A stretch of DNA of 64,000 nt. It comes from Clostridium fessum (GTDB lineage Bacteria; Bacillota; Clostridia; Lachnospirales; Lachnospiraceae). A program made the position numbers and the translations under genes. The notes beneath the pieces are model-generated. The model made no database searches. It saw only the letters and a program-made list of their open reading frames with translations, and was not told the origin of the DNA. The stretch is from positions 434,001 to 498,000 of the forward strand of contig NZ_PYLO01000002.1 in assembly GCF_003024715.1 (NCBI RefSeq). Direction: 5' to 3'. Below, one piece after another: positions 25,919 to 34,875 of this stretch. Every line of letters starts with the position of its first letter. The first letter of the stretch is position 1.

Positions 25919-26191
25919 TCAAGTCGAACGTCTTCCATTTGACTTGCCTCCCTCGAAAACCCTTCGTTTTTCCTCGAACGGCAGCCCTAGATCAATGCCG
26001 GCTGCTTCCGACGCCCCCAACTTATCAGCAGATACTTTCAGAACCACACCATACCATTTATTATTGTCGTTGCGCCTCAGCACAGCTTTCCAGTCATTCC
26101 AGGGATATTCCGGCTCTGCGCCGTAATGGTCATCCATCTCATCGTAAATAATATGCTCGATAATTGCCGTGGTCTTTGTTGAATAGACCAC
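25919..26191 (-). CDS. MmcQ/YjbR-like protein, probably truncated
   Basis: The 90-residue ORF contains YGAEPEYPW (about 23-31), VLRRNDNNKWYGVVL (about 37-51) and KVSADKLG (about 52-59), the conserved run of MmcQ/YjbR-type proteins. The usual C-terminal part is missing; after SEAAGIDLGLPF the sequence becomes basic and ends at the tetR remnant, so the 3' end was probably lost by rearrangement. The family has a small fold with suggested DNA-binding ability but no firm function. Confidence 0.6.
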   Translation of the reverse strand: MVYSTKTTAIIEHIIYDEMDDHYGAEPEYPWNDWKAVLRRNDNNKWYGVVLKVSADKLGASEAAGIDLGLPFEEKRRVFEGGKSNGRRST

Positions 26192-26194
26192 AAC

Positions 26195-27379
26195 TTAAAG
26201 GGTGCTTGCTTTCTTCATGAACTCCAGATAAAGGCTGAACAGCACGGCGCAGACGGGAACGCTGAACAGCATCCCTAAGATGCCGAATGCTTCGCCGCCA
26301 ATCGTAACAGCCATCAGCACAAGCAGTCCAGGAAGTCCGACGGACTTGCCGACCACCTTGGGATAAATCAGATTGCCCTCCACCTGCTGCAAAACGGTCA
26401 GAAAGAGAATGAACCACAGAGCCTTGCCAGGTTCTGCCAGCAGAATCAAAAACGCACCAAAGCCGCCGCCAATCCATGCGCCAAAAATCGGCATCAGCGC
26501 AGTGACAGCCACAAACGCGGAGACAGCACCGGCATACGGAATCCCAAGAATCAGCATTCCAAAGAAGCACAGAACACCGATGATAACCGCTTCGGTAAGC
26601 TGGCCGCTGACAAAATTTGTGAAGGTCTGATTGGTCAGCGCGGCAATACTAAGAAGCCGCTGCGCCGTCTTTTGCGGAAGGACTGTCTCAATGAGTTTTT
26701 TCAAATGTGCCGCGACGACCTCCTTCTTCGCAAGCAAATAAAGTGCAAAAACAAGCCCCAAGAGAACATCTACAAAAACCGACAGGACAGAGGTTGCCGC
26801 GCCCCATGTCACGGTGAGAATCCCGCTTTTCTCGTCACTGATCAAGGCGGTGACCTTCTCAATCAACAGGTCAGAGTCTATGACATATTCGGGCAGGACA
26901 ATGTTATATTTTGCAGCAAACTGGACAACGCCAGCCCACCACCGCCCGATTTCCTCCACATAGACCGGAATGTTTTGGATAAACTCATCGCCGGATTCCC
27001 GCAAGCTGGGGAGCATCATAAATACCACAGCAAATAGAATTCCAAGGATAAGCACGGTGCTTGCTGTCAAGCACACGGGGCGGGTCAGCTTTGCAGGAGC
27101 TTTGCGGCACGCCTTGTTCCAGCAGCATTCCATTGGTCGAAGAACTACGTTGATCAAAAAAGCAATCGCGCCGCCGATCAGAAACGGAGTGAACAGTGCA
27201 AGCACCTTGCCGAGAAAACACAAAACAGCGTCAATGTTTACCAGCGCCCATGCGAATACAATAAGCAGCAAAAAAGCACGGATGATATAGCGAATGATCG
27301 TCTCGTCCGGCCATTTGCCTCCCTGCGGTGCGGGTGTTTCATTTTTGTTAGAGGTTGGATTTTGCAATTTTTTCTCCAT
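26195..27379 (-). CDS. AI-2E family transporter
   Basis: The protein is about 394 residues with around eight TM helices. It has the family's typical layout: two N-terminal helices, a soluble segment (about 125-200), then a helical core with VSGQLTEAVIIGVLCF and IPYAGAVSAFVAVTALMPIFGAWIGG. Members export or import autoinducer-2 or other small solutes; some are Na+/H+ antiporters. ATG 27379 is chosen for AAAGGA 6 bases upstream. It stands 3 bases after the YjbR-like remnant's start, so a shared transcript is likely. Confidence 0.9.
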   Translation of the reverse strand: MEKKLQNPTSNKNETPAPQGGKWPDETIIRYIIRAFLLLIVFAWALVNIDAVLCFLGKVLALFTPFLIGGAIAFLINVVLRPMECCWNKACRKAPAKLTRPVCLTASTVLILGILFAVVFMMLPSLRESGDEFIQNIPVYVEEIGRWWAGVVQFAAKYNIVLPEYVIDSDLLIEKVTALISDEKSGILTVTWGAATSVLSVFVDVLLGLVFALYLLAKKEVVAAHLKKLIETVLPQKTAQRLLSIAALTNQTFTNFVSGQLTEAVIIGVLCFFGMLILGIPYAGAVSAFVAVTALMPIFGAWIGGGFGAFLILLAEPGKALWFILFLTVLQQVEGNLIYPKVVGKSVGLPGLLVLMAVTIGGEAFGILGMLFSVPVCAVLFSLYLEFMKKASTL

Positions 27380-27694
27380 GTTTTTCCTTTCTGTCAGTAT
27401 CAGAATCCCTTTTTTTAAATCCGAAAGCACTTTTGCAGGGCTTTATACTCACTCCTTGTGAATCGCGCGATAGCTTTATTGTGTATTACAACGGTGTCAG
27501 GACCCAAATCCAGAGGCGAATAAACGGAGCACTGAACAACGCAAAGCGTTCAGGGGTATCCTTCGCAACACCCTTTGGGGTGATCGCACCAATATCTCCG
27601 TAAAGTTCGACAAACAGAAGCGTGCCGACGCTTCGCATCCTCGCGGAGCGTTTATGTTGCGACTCAAAAGCGACACAAAAATAGCGGAGTAAAA
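27380..27694. other. Gap with an unassigned ORF
   Basis: A minus-strand ORF at 27486-27698 (70 codons; contains YGDIGAITPKG and ends IWVLTPL) has no recognisable domain and overlaps the acetyltransferase stop. It may be a remnant. Nothing else is seen. Confidence 0.25.
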
Positions 27695-28441
27695 TCAATT
27701 TTTTAAACCTGCCAGCGCCAGGAATTTTTTATCTGACTGGATACTCTGTGTCAGAAACTGACCGTCCCGAAACAGTGCATAAGTCGTGACCGGTGCAGGT
27801 ACATTCTGTGCGCTTTCTTTATCAGTGATATGGATAACCTTAAACGGGATACCATGTTCCTTCGCCGCCTCCTGCACTCTTGGCACCCAATAATAGGTAT
27901 ATGGGCATTGATCGGTGTAATAAAGAACAAAACCTGCTTCTTCAATCACCGGATGTTTCGCACATTCCTTGAAATACGGCGGTTGTGCCCCCGATTCAAT
28001 GGAAAGATACATAAGATTGATTCCGCAGTCGGATATGTCTGCCACACGGAAACCCTTATAAGTAAGGAATTTCGGGTCAGCGAGGAATTCCCGCTTTCGG
28101 CCCTCCGCGCACAAAATGCAAATACCTTTCTTTCCCTGCACCCTGGCATCACAGATACACGCCTCCAGCAGATCATTTGAGTATCCGTGTCCCTTCATGG
28201 AGCCGGATACCCATAGACAGTTAATGTAAAGATAACCATCTGCCGCAATCGGCACCCAGGCGTTTTCAGCCGGAATGTATTCAATAAAGCATTTACCGCG
28301 TTCCTCACTGCGATAGAAAACAAGTCCATCATCAAAGCGCTGCCGCAGCCATTCCTTTTTTACAACACTCTGCTTACCGGACATGGCGCAGCAGATATGT
28401 TCCTTGTCAATATTGTCTTTGGTGATCCGAATATAGTTCAT
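27695..28441 (-). CDS. GNAT acetyltransferase with YoaP-like C-terminus
   Basis: This 248-residue protein has an N-terminal GNAT-like domain (about 1-145, with SGSMKGHGYSNDLLEA as the acetyl-CoA loop) and a C-terminal region (about 165-245; YTDQCPYTYYWV then VTTYALFRDGQFLTQ) resembling the YoaP-type thioredoxin-like extension. It is coupled to the TetR gene by an ATGA overlap and so is likely the TetR target. The acyl acceptor is unknown. Confidence 0.85.
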   Translation of the reverse strand: MNYIRITKDNIDKEHICCAMSGKQSVVKKEWLRQRFDDGLVFYRSEERGKCFIEYIPAENAWVPIAADGYLYINCLWVSGSMKGHGYSNDLLEACICDARVQGKKGICILCAEGRKREFLADPKFLTYKGFRVADISDCGINLMYLSIESGAQPPYFKECAKHPVIEEAGFVLYYTDQCPYTYYWVPRVQEAAKEHGIPFKVIHITDKESAQNVPAPVTTYALFRDGQFLTQSIQSDKKFLALAGLKN

Positions 28442-29094
28442 CCGTTATTCCTCCTGCTTAAAACAGCTGTCCCGGCAGCTTCTGATCTGTAACCAGCCTC
28501 AACCTTGGCAATAAAGCGATCAATGTGTGTCGCCAATAAGGAAGAAACCGATTCTTTTTCCTCCGCACCGTCGTAGACACTGTATAGAAGATACATTGGC
28601 CCATAGAATTCCAACGCCAGCTGCATAGCCTCCTCATCAGAATCTGCCAATTTGCGGAAGATGGCCGCCATATACTCCAGAGGACCGCCCGCCAGATAGT
28701 CGTGGTGAAGCTGTGCAAGCTTGGAATCACGGTATTGCTCCAGCGTCAGCATTTTACGGAAATTGGAGGAAAACGGCTCCTTTGTCCAATGGTCAAACTG
28801 GGCAAGGCTGTATGTGCGAATTTTTTGAATTGGTGTATGCAGATATGCTTCCGCAAAGCCGTCTGGTTCCGTTTCCGGCATTTCATACGCCTCAGCGCGC
28901 TCATAGTCCATCTTGTTCATTCGCTCCACGATCTTATCTAAGATTTCCTGTTTGCTGGCATAGTGCTTATATAAAGCAGCTTTCGTAATTCCCAACTGCC
29001 CTGCAATATCATTCATAGATGTCCCCAGATAGCCGTTCTGCGCAAACAGTTCCAGTGCTGTTCTCAAAATCCGTTCCTTTGTACCCTCTGCCAT
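28438..29094 (-). CDS. TetR-family regulator
   Basis: The protein is about 218 residues from ATG 29094 (AAAGGAG upstream). The N-terminal HTH (about 4-50) contains LFAQNGYLGTSMNDIAGQLGITKAALYKHY-type helices; the C-terminal domain binds a ligand. A perfect palindrome over the promoter at 29115-29153 indicates autorepression, with the downstream acetyltransferase in the same operon. Confidence 0.93.
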   Translation of the reverse strand: MAEGTKERILRTALELFAQNGYLGTSMNDIAGQLGITKAALYKHYASKQEILDKIVERMNKMDYERAEAYEMPETEPDGFAEAYLHTPIQKIRTYSLAQFDHWTKEPFSSNFRKMLTLEQYRDSKLAQLHHDYLAGGPLEYMAAIFRKLADSDEEAMQLALEFYGPMYLLYSVYDGAEEKESVSSLLATHIDRFIAKVEAGYRSEAAGTAVLSRRNNG

Positions 29095-29114
29095 AATTAT
29101 CTCCTTTATCAAAA

Positions 29115-29161
29115 TAACCATTCGGTAACTACATTATAGTTACCGAATGGTTACTTGTCAA
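29115..29161 (-). promoter_or_regulatory. tetR promoter and operator
   Basis: On the minus strand TTGACA (29156-29161) and TATAAT (29133-29138) are 17 bases apart. Perfect 15-base arms TAACCATTCGGTAAC / GTTACCGAATGGTTA with a 9-base spacer (29115-29153) bracket the -10 box, a standard TetR operator layout. Confidence 0.9.
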
Positions 29162-29288
29162 GAACGAATGAAAAAATTATGCCCTTTCGTTAAAATGTGC
29201 AAACTCCGGCGCAAATTCGCCAAGCGCATTTCTTCCTGCTGTCTGTACCATTTTTTCCATATTCTGTATACTTCCATAACACTGCTGT

Positions 29289-29759
29289 TTATAAAGAATT
29301 TACCCACTCACTGACTTTCTGTTTTGTTCCGCGGTTTAACAGACTGCCTTCTGTGATAACAGCCTCTGGTGCGGATGGCTGCAATTCTTTTACAGTATTA
29401 CCGAATCCACTTCCACCGGATGTTGCAAAAAGAACGATCTTTTTACCGCTGAAATCATAGGCTTCCAAAAATGTATTGATAATTGTTGGAGCTACATACC
29501 ACCAGATAGGGAATCCCAGAAGGATTTCATCATAAGAGCTCATATCTATCTCTTTCTTCATAATCTCCGGTCTGTATTTCTTATCACTCATTTCCACACT
29601 GCTCCGAGATTTTTTATCCATCCAGTCAAGATCAGCCTTTGTATATGGAACTTTTGGCTCAATCTCAAATAAATCAGCTTTTGCTTCCTCTGCAATCATC
29701 TCTGCTACTTTTTTTGTTGTTCCGCTTGCACTGAAAAATGCCACTAATTTTTTACTCAT
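29289..29759 (-). CDS. Flavodoxin
   Basis: The protein is about 156 residues from ATG 29759 (AAAGGGG upstream). It has the FMN phosphate loop FFSASGTTKKVA (about 6-17), LLGFPIWWYVAPTI (about 80-93) and ATSGGSGFG (about 112-120). It carries electrons for low-potential reactions in the cytoplasm. A LysR regulator fragment lies just upstream, suggesting a formerly linked LysR-flavodoxin pair. Confidence 0.93.
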   Translation of the reverse strand: MSKKLVAFFSASGTTKKVAEMIAEEAKADLFEIEPKVPYTKADLDWMDKKSRSSVEMSDKKYRPEIMKKEIDMSSYDEILLGFPIWWYVAPTIINTFLEAYDFSGKKIVLFATSGGSGFGNTVKELQPSAPEAVITEGSLLNRGTKQKVSEWVNSL

Positions 29760-29860
29760 AATAAAAAGCCCCTTTCTTTGCAAATTTCTTGTATAAAAAT
29801 AGATGTATAAGATTTGAATTTCTCTTATACATCTATTTTATACCCATTATTTTATTATGT

Positions 29861-30021
29861 CTAATGCTTATATTGAATTCTATCTACAAGTCCTTTTTTC
29901 ATCATCTCATAAACCGTATCTGCTGTTGCGGTATGAAGTTCAATCTGAATCAGTGGGTATTTTTCTTTATACGTTTTACATATCCTTGCCAAGGTCTCTA
30001 CTGCCGCAAATTCACCGCATA
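29861..30021 (-). pseudogene. lysR fragment (effector-domain piece)
   Basis: The reverse strand encodes ETLARICKTYKEKYPLIQIE and ...TATADTVYEMMKKGLVD, the start of a LysR substrate-binding domain, followed by a stop. It lacks the HTH; the sequence changes abruptly at 30022 into an ATPase fragment. Confidence 0.75.
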
Positions 30022-30130
30022 GCTCAAATTTTATGCTGTAATGCCATTACGATTTCTTACAATACAAATTCCGTCATTTCGGTCATATTCATCCAGCAGT
30101 TCCGGATAATGCGTAGTGAAAATAAGCGTT
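30022..30130 (-). pseudogene. AAA ATPase fragment (copy of 40264-40372)
   Basis: These 109 bases match 40264-40372 with about two differences. They encode part of the ATPase segment TTHYPELLDEYDRNDG and following residues. Both sides change abruptly to unrelated gene pieces (lysR and arsR). Confidence 0.8.
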
Positions 30131-30134
30131 TTAG

Positions 30135-30273
30135 AACATAGTAAATAGCCTTTCCACTCCTGCGCCAGCGAACCAAACCTTTCATGCGTAAAATACGGAT
30201 ATGGTGAGAAACAGCGGACTCTGACCTATTCAGTTTGTCTGCAACTTCACTGACACATGCTTCTGAGGGACCA
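30135..30273 (-). pseudogene. arsR-family regulator fragment
   Basis: The reverse strand encodes EACVSEVADKLNRSESAVSH then HIRILRMKGLVRWRRSGKAIYYV, the winged-helix recognition region of an ArsR/SmtB repressor. Both ends are missing. It lies directly downstream of the cadA gene and may be the remnant of its former regulator. Confidence 0.75.
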
Positions 30274-30335
30274 ATTTAAAATAAAGCCTTCATGCGGGAA
30301 GGGTCCCCCCTTTTGTTTTTGTTTATTTCTGAACT

Positions 30336-32336
30336 TTAAAGATTTTTCACAAACAGTGCCCGGATAGCGTTGAGGACGGCTATAATCATCACGCCCACAT
30401 CCGCAAACACGGCCAGCCACATATTGGCGAAGCCCAGAGCGACCAGCACGAGGCAGACCAGTTTTACGCCGATGGCCACCACGATGTTCTGATAGACGAT
30501 GCCAAGGCACTTGCGTGAGATTTTGATTGCTTTGGAAATTTGCATTGGATCGTCATCCATCAGTACTACATCCGCAGCTTCAATGGCAGCGTCAGAACCC
30601 ATAGCGCCCATAGCAATGCCGATGTCTGCCCGGCGAAGCACCGGGGCATCGTTGATGCCATCTCCCACAAAAGCCAGTTTTTCTTTCTCCGGCTTGTTCT
30701 GAATCAACTGCTCCACTTTCTCCACCTTGTCGGCAGGAAGCAGTTCACTGTAAACCTCATCCAGCCCCAGTGCGGAGGCTACACTATCAGCCACCTTCTT
30801 GGCGTCACCAGTAAGCATCACAGTCTTGCGAACCCCAGCCGACTTTAATGTCTGAATGGCTTCCTTGGAGTGAGGCTTCACGATATCGGAAATAACAATG
30901 TGCCCGGCATATTTCCCGTCAATCGCCATGTGAATAATGGTGCCTACGCTGTGGCACGGAATAGCCTGGACCCCCAGACGATTCATGAGCTTGTCGTTTC
31001 CAGCCGCGACCTGATGATCATCCACTGTGGCGATGACACCGTTGCCGCTGAGCTCCTGAATATTGGTTACACGGCTGCGGTCAATTTCCATGCCATAGGC
31101 TTTCTGTAAGCTCTTGCTGATGGGATGACTGGAAGCGCTCTCTGCCAGGGCCGCGTACTCCACCAGCTTGCGTTCGTCCATCTCGTTGTGGTGGATGGCG
31201 TTGACCTCGAACACGCCCTGGGTCAGAGTACCGGTCTTGTCAAAGACCACGATCTTAGCCTGTGACAGGGTCTCCAGATAGTTGGACCCCTTCACCAGAA
31301 CGCCCGCCTTACTGGCTCCGCCAATTCCTGCAAAGAAGGACAAAGGAATGGAAATGACCAAAGCGCAGGGGCAACTGGCAACGAGGAAGGTCAGCGCACG
31401 ATAGATCCAGGTCTCCCAGCCTGCATCCAGCCCCATGGCAAACATCCGTACCAGCGGCGGCAATACAGCCAGCGCCAGCGCGGCATAGCACACCGCAGGA
31501 GTGTAGATCTTGGCAAAGCGGGAAATGAAGTCCTCCGACTTGGACTTCCGGGAGGAGGCGTTCTCCACCAGATCCAGAATCTTGGAGACAGTGGACTCGC
31601 CAAATTCCTTGGTTGTCTGAATATGGAGCAAACCTGTCATGTTGATACAACCGGAGATGATCTCATCGCCAGTCTTGACCTCACGGGGCAAACTTTCACC
31701 AGTGAGAGCGGCAGTGTTCAAAGTGGATTCTCCCTTCACTACGGTACCGTCAATAGGAACTTTCTCACCGGGCTGTACCACAATAATGGTGCCGATACCC
31801 ACTTCGTCCGGGTCTACCTGTTCCAGTTTTCCCTCCCGTTCGATATTGGCATAATCAGGACGGATGTCCATCAGATCACTGATGTTCCGGCGGCTCTTGC
31901 CCACAGCGTAGGACTGGAACCATTCGCCCACCTGGTAGAACAGCATCACCGCAATGGCCTCCAGATAGTCGCCGTTTTCATATACAGCCAGTGCCAGAGC
32001 CCCCAGCGTAGCCACCGCCATCAGAAAGTGCTCATCGAACACCTGACCGTTACGGATACCTTTTCCGGCTTTTTTCAGAATGTCGTAGCCAATAACCAGA
32101 TAATCCACCAGGAACACAGCCAGACGTACCCAGCGGCCTGCCGAGCCAAACACTTCAAATGCGCCTGCGCCCAGGACCTGCAAAATTAACAGTAGAACCG
32201 TAGCAGTCAGAATCCGCCACAACATCACTTTTTGTTTTTTGGTCATACCGGCGGAGGGCCGCATGCCGATGATCTGAAGGATCACGGCCAGCAGAGCCAC
32301 CACGATCAGCAGACCGTTGATGATATACTCCTGCAT
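30336..32336 (-). CDS. cadA: P1B-type metal ATPase (Zn/Cd/Pb exporter type)
   Basis: This 666-residue metal-translocating P-type ATPase has TGES in the actuator domain (about 214), the transmembrane metal motif SCPCAL (about 338), DKTGTLT with the phosphorylated Asp (about 379), an HP dipeptide (SASSHPIS, about 410) and GDGINDAPV (about 572). The last TM region has FADVG, which together with CPC is typical of zinc/cadmium exporters. It has no N-terminal HMA domain; a separate HMA protein is encoded just upstream. An operator-promoter at 32694-32751 controls both. Confidence 0.93.
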   Translation of the reverse strand: MQEYIINGLLIVVALLAVILQIIGMRPSAGMTKKQKVMLWRILTATVLLLILQVLGAGAFEVFGSAGRWVRLAVFLVDYLVIGYDILKKAGKGIRNGQVFDEHFLMAVATLGALALAVYENGDYLEAIAVMLFYQVGEWFQSYAVGKSRRNISDLMDIRPDYANIEREGKLEQVDPDEVGIGTIIVVQPGEKVPIDGTVVKGESTLNTAALTGESLPREVKTGDEIISGCINMTGLLHIQTTKEFGESTVSKILDLVENASSRKSKSEDFISRFAKIYTPAVCYAALALAVLPPLVRMFAMGLDAGWETWIYRALTFLVASCPCALVISIPLSFFAGIGGASKAGVLVKGSNYLETLSQAKIVVFDKTGTLTQGVFEVNAIHHNEMDERKLVEYAALAESASSHPISKSLQKAYGMEIDRSRVTNIQELSGNGVIATVDDHQVAAGNDKLMNRLGVQAIPCHSVGTIIHMAIDGKYAGHIVISDIVKPHSKEAIQTLKSAGVRKTVMLTGDAKKVADSVASALGLDEVYSELLPADKVEKVEQLIQNKPEKEKLAFVGDGINDAPVLRRADIGIAMGAMGSDAAIEAADVVLMDDDPMQISKAIKISRKCLGIVYQNIVVAIGVKLVCLVLVALGFANMWLAVFADVGVMIIAVLNAIRALFVKNL

Positions 32337-32434
32337 TTCGTTTTACCCCTTTCACAATTGCTTATTCGTTTATTTATCTAAGAGAAAAAATGCCCTGCAA
32401 GCTGCCGCTCGACAGGGCATTTCGTTTCGCTGGC

Positions 32435-32653
32435 TTACAGAAATATCTCGCAGTCGGGTTCCACCTTCTTGCAGGCTTTGCGAACCTCCTGCATAACAGC
32501 CTTGGGATCCTGATCTTCCTCGAACTCCACGTTCATCTTGAGGGTCATAAAGTTCACCGTAGCACTCTGTACGCCGCTGGTCTTGCGGGCGGCATCTTCC
32601 ATCAGGTTGGCGCAGTTAGCGCAATCCACATCGATTTTGTAAGTCTTTTTCAT
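32435..32653 (-). CDS. HMA-domain metal-binding protein
   Basis: This 72-residue protein has the ferredoxin-like HMA fold with a CANCAN (CxxC) metal site at about 11-16. It probably binds and hands metal to the ATPase encoded downstream, substituting for the missing N-terminal domain. GAGAGGAG precedes the start. Confidence 0.92.
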   Translation of the reverse strand: MKKTYKIDVDCANCANLMEDAARKTSGVQSATVNFMTLKMNVEFEEDQDPKAVMQEVRKACKKVEPDCEIFL

Positions 32654-32693
32654 TTTGAAAATCTCCTCTCTTAATTTGTTCCTGTTGTCAGAA

Positions 32694-32751
32694 CAATTAA
32701 GTCATCGTTTAATTGTATCTTCATCATACGCAGGAAAACCGTCCTCGTCAA
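32694..32751 (-). promoter_or_regulatory. Promoter and ArsR-type operator of the metal-export operon
   Basis: On the minus strand TTGACG (32746-32751) and TATGAT (32723-32728) are 17 bases apart. The perfect repeat CAATTAA / TTAATTG with an 8-base spacer (32694-32715) covers the expected transcription start. This spacing fits an ArsR/CadC-type repressor; the intact ArsR at 36084-36470 is a candidate. Confidence 0.75.
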
Positions 32752-32844
32752 CGCTTTGAACCCATATCCTGCTATTCGGGAAAAGGGTTCTTCTGTTTGG
32801 GCAAAATGCAGCTTTTATCGGCACATTCCAGTACCCGGTAAAAA

Positions 32845-32881
32845 GCCGGGAGGCATTGACAATTTGAGTCAACTTCCCGGC
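32845..32881. terminator. Bidirectional terminator
   Basis: A GCCGGGA.../...TCCCGGC inverted repeat with a further internal TTGAC/GTCAA pairing is flanked by T-runs on both strands. It ends the sirtuin operon on the minus strand. Confidence 0.8.
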
Positions 32882-32900
32882 GTTTTATTTTCTGCATTTT

Positions 32901-33002
32901 CTACTGCTGCAAAGGATTCAGAAAGCAAATTGATTCATGAGAGTTGATAGCTCCCACCGCCTGCAAATAGGCATAGATGATTATGGTCCCCACAAACTTC
33001 AT
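32901..33002 (-). pseudogene. C-terminal fragment of DNA-3-methyladenine glycosylase I
   Basis: The 33 codons encode MKFVGTIIIYAYLQAVGAIN and then SHESICFLNP, matching the conserved C-terminus of TagA-type glycosylases. It begins in an ATGA overlap with the sirtuin stop, but the rest of the enzyme, including the catalytic region, is absent. Confidence 0.7.
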
Positions 33003-33835
33003 GCCTCGCACGCCTCCCGGAGAGCAGGCAGCAGCTCATCCAGCCGCCCGTCCAGTCCGAAGGACTTCTCTTTGATATTGTCCGCAATGTAGATCTCCCC
33101 CAGATTGATGGTCACATAAGTGGCGTTTGGCTCGCCGGCCACCAGGCGCATCATCGGGGCCTTGATCAGCTGATTGCGCCAGCCAATGCCCAGCTCCAGA
33201 ACCACCAGTTTCTTTCCGTGGTAGGTTTTCAGAAAGTTTTGGAACCGTGCCTGGGCAGCGGTATCCGGAATCATTCTCTGACCCGCGCCCATGTGGATGT
33301 CCATGGGACCTCCGCACTTGGGACAACGCGGCACCAACTCTGTAGGCACATGACCGCCCTGTTCCGCAACCGATAATTTTTCGGCCACCTCTAAACTTGA
33401 ATAGAGGGTGTCGTGGCAGGGGCGGGCACACTGCATCGTAAACCAGTTGCCCTCAATCTCATAGATTTTCGTCGGATCGAAACCACACCGTTCAAAGTGA
33501 CCTTCTCCGTTTGATGTGACGACAAAGTAATCCTTCTCTCCCACAATGGCCTTCAAATCGTTCATCACCGGCGTAGGCTGGTATTGCCCGCAGTAATGAT
33601 GGATGAGCCGGGCCCAGAAGGCCCATTTTTTCTCCTCGCTGGGCCATCCGGCCATCATTCCCTGCAAAATACAATGTAAGCCGTATTTTTGTTTGAAATC
33701 TCCAAACAATTCATCAAAGGCTGCATTATCTGCAAACAAATGCAGTCCTTCGGTGATGGACAGGCCGTTACTGGCCCCGATCAGGATAGCGTCCGCTTCT
33801 CTGAATTTTTCGGCAATGGGTTTCCAATCAATCAT
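32999..33835 (-). CDS. Sir2-family protein, class M (SirTM)-like
   Basis: This 278-residue Sir2-type NAD-binding protein has the NAD loop GASNGLSITEG (about 21-31), TSN near 111 in place of the usual QN motif, EGNW where class M enzymes typically have QGD, and a zinc ribbon (CARPCH and CPKCGG). A late LELGIGWRN segment also fits class M. Characterised SirTM proteins ADP-ribosylate a lipoylated GcvH-like protein in redox-stress operons. No macrodomain, GcvH-like or lipoate ligase gene is present here. It lies in tandem with a second related protein. The altered central residues make its activity uncertain. Confidence 0.82.
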   Translation of the reverse strand: MIDWKPIAEKFREADAILIGASNGLSITEGLHLFADNAAFDELFGDFKQKYGLHCILQGMMAGWPSEEKKWAFWARLIHHYCGQYQPTPVMNDLKAIVGEKDYFVVTSNGEGHFERCGFDPTKIYEIEGNWFTMQCARPCHDTLYSSLEVAEKLSVAEQGGHVPTELVPRCPKCGGPMDIHMGAGQRMIPDTAAQARFQNFLKTYHGKKLVVLELGIGWRNQLIKAPMMRLVAGEPNATYVTINLGEIYIADNIKEKSFGLDGRLDELLPALREACEA

Positions 33836-33895
33836 ATTCGTTCGCTCCTTTCTATTTTATGGTTGCTGCGATGGATCGCACCTGCCGGAGGGCAG

Positions 33896-34861
33896 CTAGA
33901 GTTTTCGTGCATCCCGTAGCACTTGAGCAATGTCGGCCACAATGGTCATGCCCTTGTCCTCCAACTGCTTGGGCAGGAAGTCATACTTGTTGTTGACAGC
34001 AATATATCGAGCATGGGGAAAGCTGAGGGTCATGTTCCAGAAAGGTTCTTGGATAAACATGGGAGTCATTCGGCCAACGCCCAGCTCCAGAAATAGAATC
34101 TTGCTGTCTTTGTGTTCCAGAACATAGCGAGAAATTTTTTCGTACTGTTCTTCATATTTCTTTCCTTGCAGGAAATTCCCATATCCTCGCACCCATGGGA
34201 ATGCCTCACCGCCGCAGTGGGGGCACCGGGGAATGAGATCCGTAGGAATCTTCGTGCCCTCCCCCATAGCAGCTACCATATCAGCCACCGGCTTTACCGC
34301 ATCCCAGGTGTCATCGGTACAGCAGGCGGCACACTGAAAGAAGCGGTGATCCCCCTGGATCTCCGCCACCTTCTCCTCCGGGTAGAGTTTGACAAACTGG
34401 GTATCCTGGTTAGTGGTGAGGATGAAGAAGTCCTTGCCTTTCAGCAAAGCGTCCAGATCCAGATAGGGATGACGCACAGGTGCGGTCTGGGTGGTGTGAA
34501 GGAAGGTGGCGAGATATCCCCAATACTCTTCCCTTGTCTTCCATGGGTGCATCATCCCTGCAAAAGCACCTTTGAAGTGGTATTTCTCGGCAAAAGGTCG
34601 GAAGTATTTGCGATAGGAGTCGTTGTCCTCGTAGTAAAAATCTCCGCCACCGGCAGCGGACAGGCCGGAGGCCCCGCCCACTACCACACAATCAGCTTCC
34701 TTTACCTCCTGTACCAAACGATGGATCTGTTCGCTATACGGCAGCGGCTTTTTGTCAGTCAGCTGATAAGGCGTACTGCCGGAAGCATAGATAGGATAGT
34801 GCCTGGAGTAATTCATCTGGGTCTGCATGACCAGATCATCATAGAAGTTCATTTTCACCAT
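33896..34861 (-). CDS. Sir2-family protein, class M (SirTM)-like, paralogue
   Basis: This 321-residue protein has the same organisation as the downstream sirtuin: GGASGLSAAGG (about 61-71), TTNQDTQF (about 148-155), IQGDHRFFQC (about 168-177), Cys pairs CAAC and CPHC, and LELGVGRMTP (about 255). The TTN-D and QGD motifs are closer to canonical SirTM than those of the neighbour. An extra N-terminal segment of about 45 residues precedes the Rossmann core. It is divergent from an Rrf2 gene and shares an inverted-repeat operator. The two paralogues may act together, one perhaps as a non-catalytic partner. Confidence 0.83.
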   Translation of the reverse strand: MVKMNFYDDLVMQTQMNYSRHYPIYASGSTPYQLTDKKPLPYSEQIHRLVQEVKEADCVVVGGASGLSAAGGGDFYYEDNDSYRKYFRPFAEKYHFKGAFAGMMHPWKTREEYWGYLATFLHTTQTAPVRHPYLDLDALLKGKDFFILTTNQDTQFVKLYPEEKVAEIQGDHRFFQCAACCTDDTWDAVKPVADMVAAMGEGTKIPTDLIPRCPHCGGEAFPWVRGYGNFLQGKKYEEQYEKISRYVLEHKDSKILFLELGVGRMTPMFIQEPFWNMTLSFPHARYIAVNNKYDFLPKQLEDKGMTIVADIAQVLRDARKL

Positions 34862-34875
34862 TCCTTTCGAGTGGG

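Noticed and set aside
27486-27698. 70-codon ORF as a real gene
   Set aside because: No ribosome binding site or recognisable domain, and it overlaps the stop of the acetyltransferase gene; kept only as an unassigned note.
30060-30130. A gene of its own in the lysR/arsR gap
   Set aside because: The segment is identical to part of the ATPase fragment at 40264-40372 and has no start or stop of its own.
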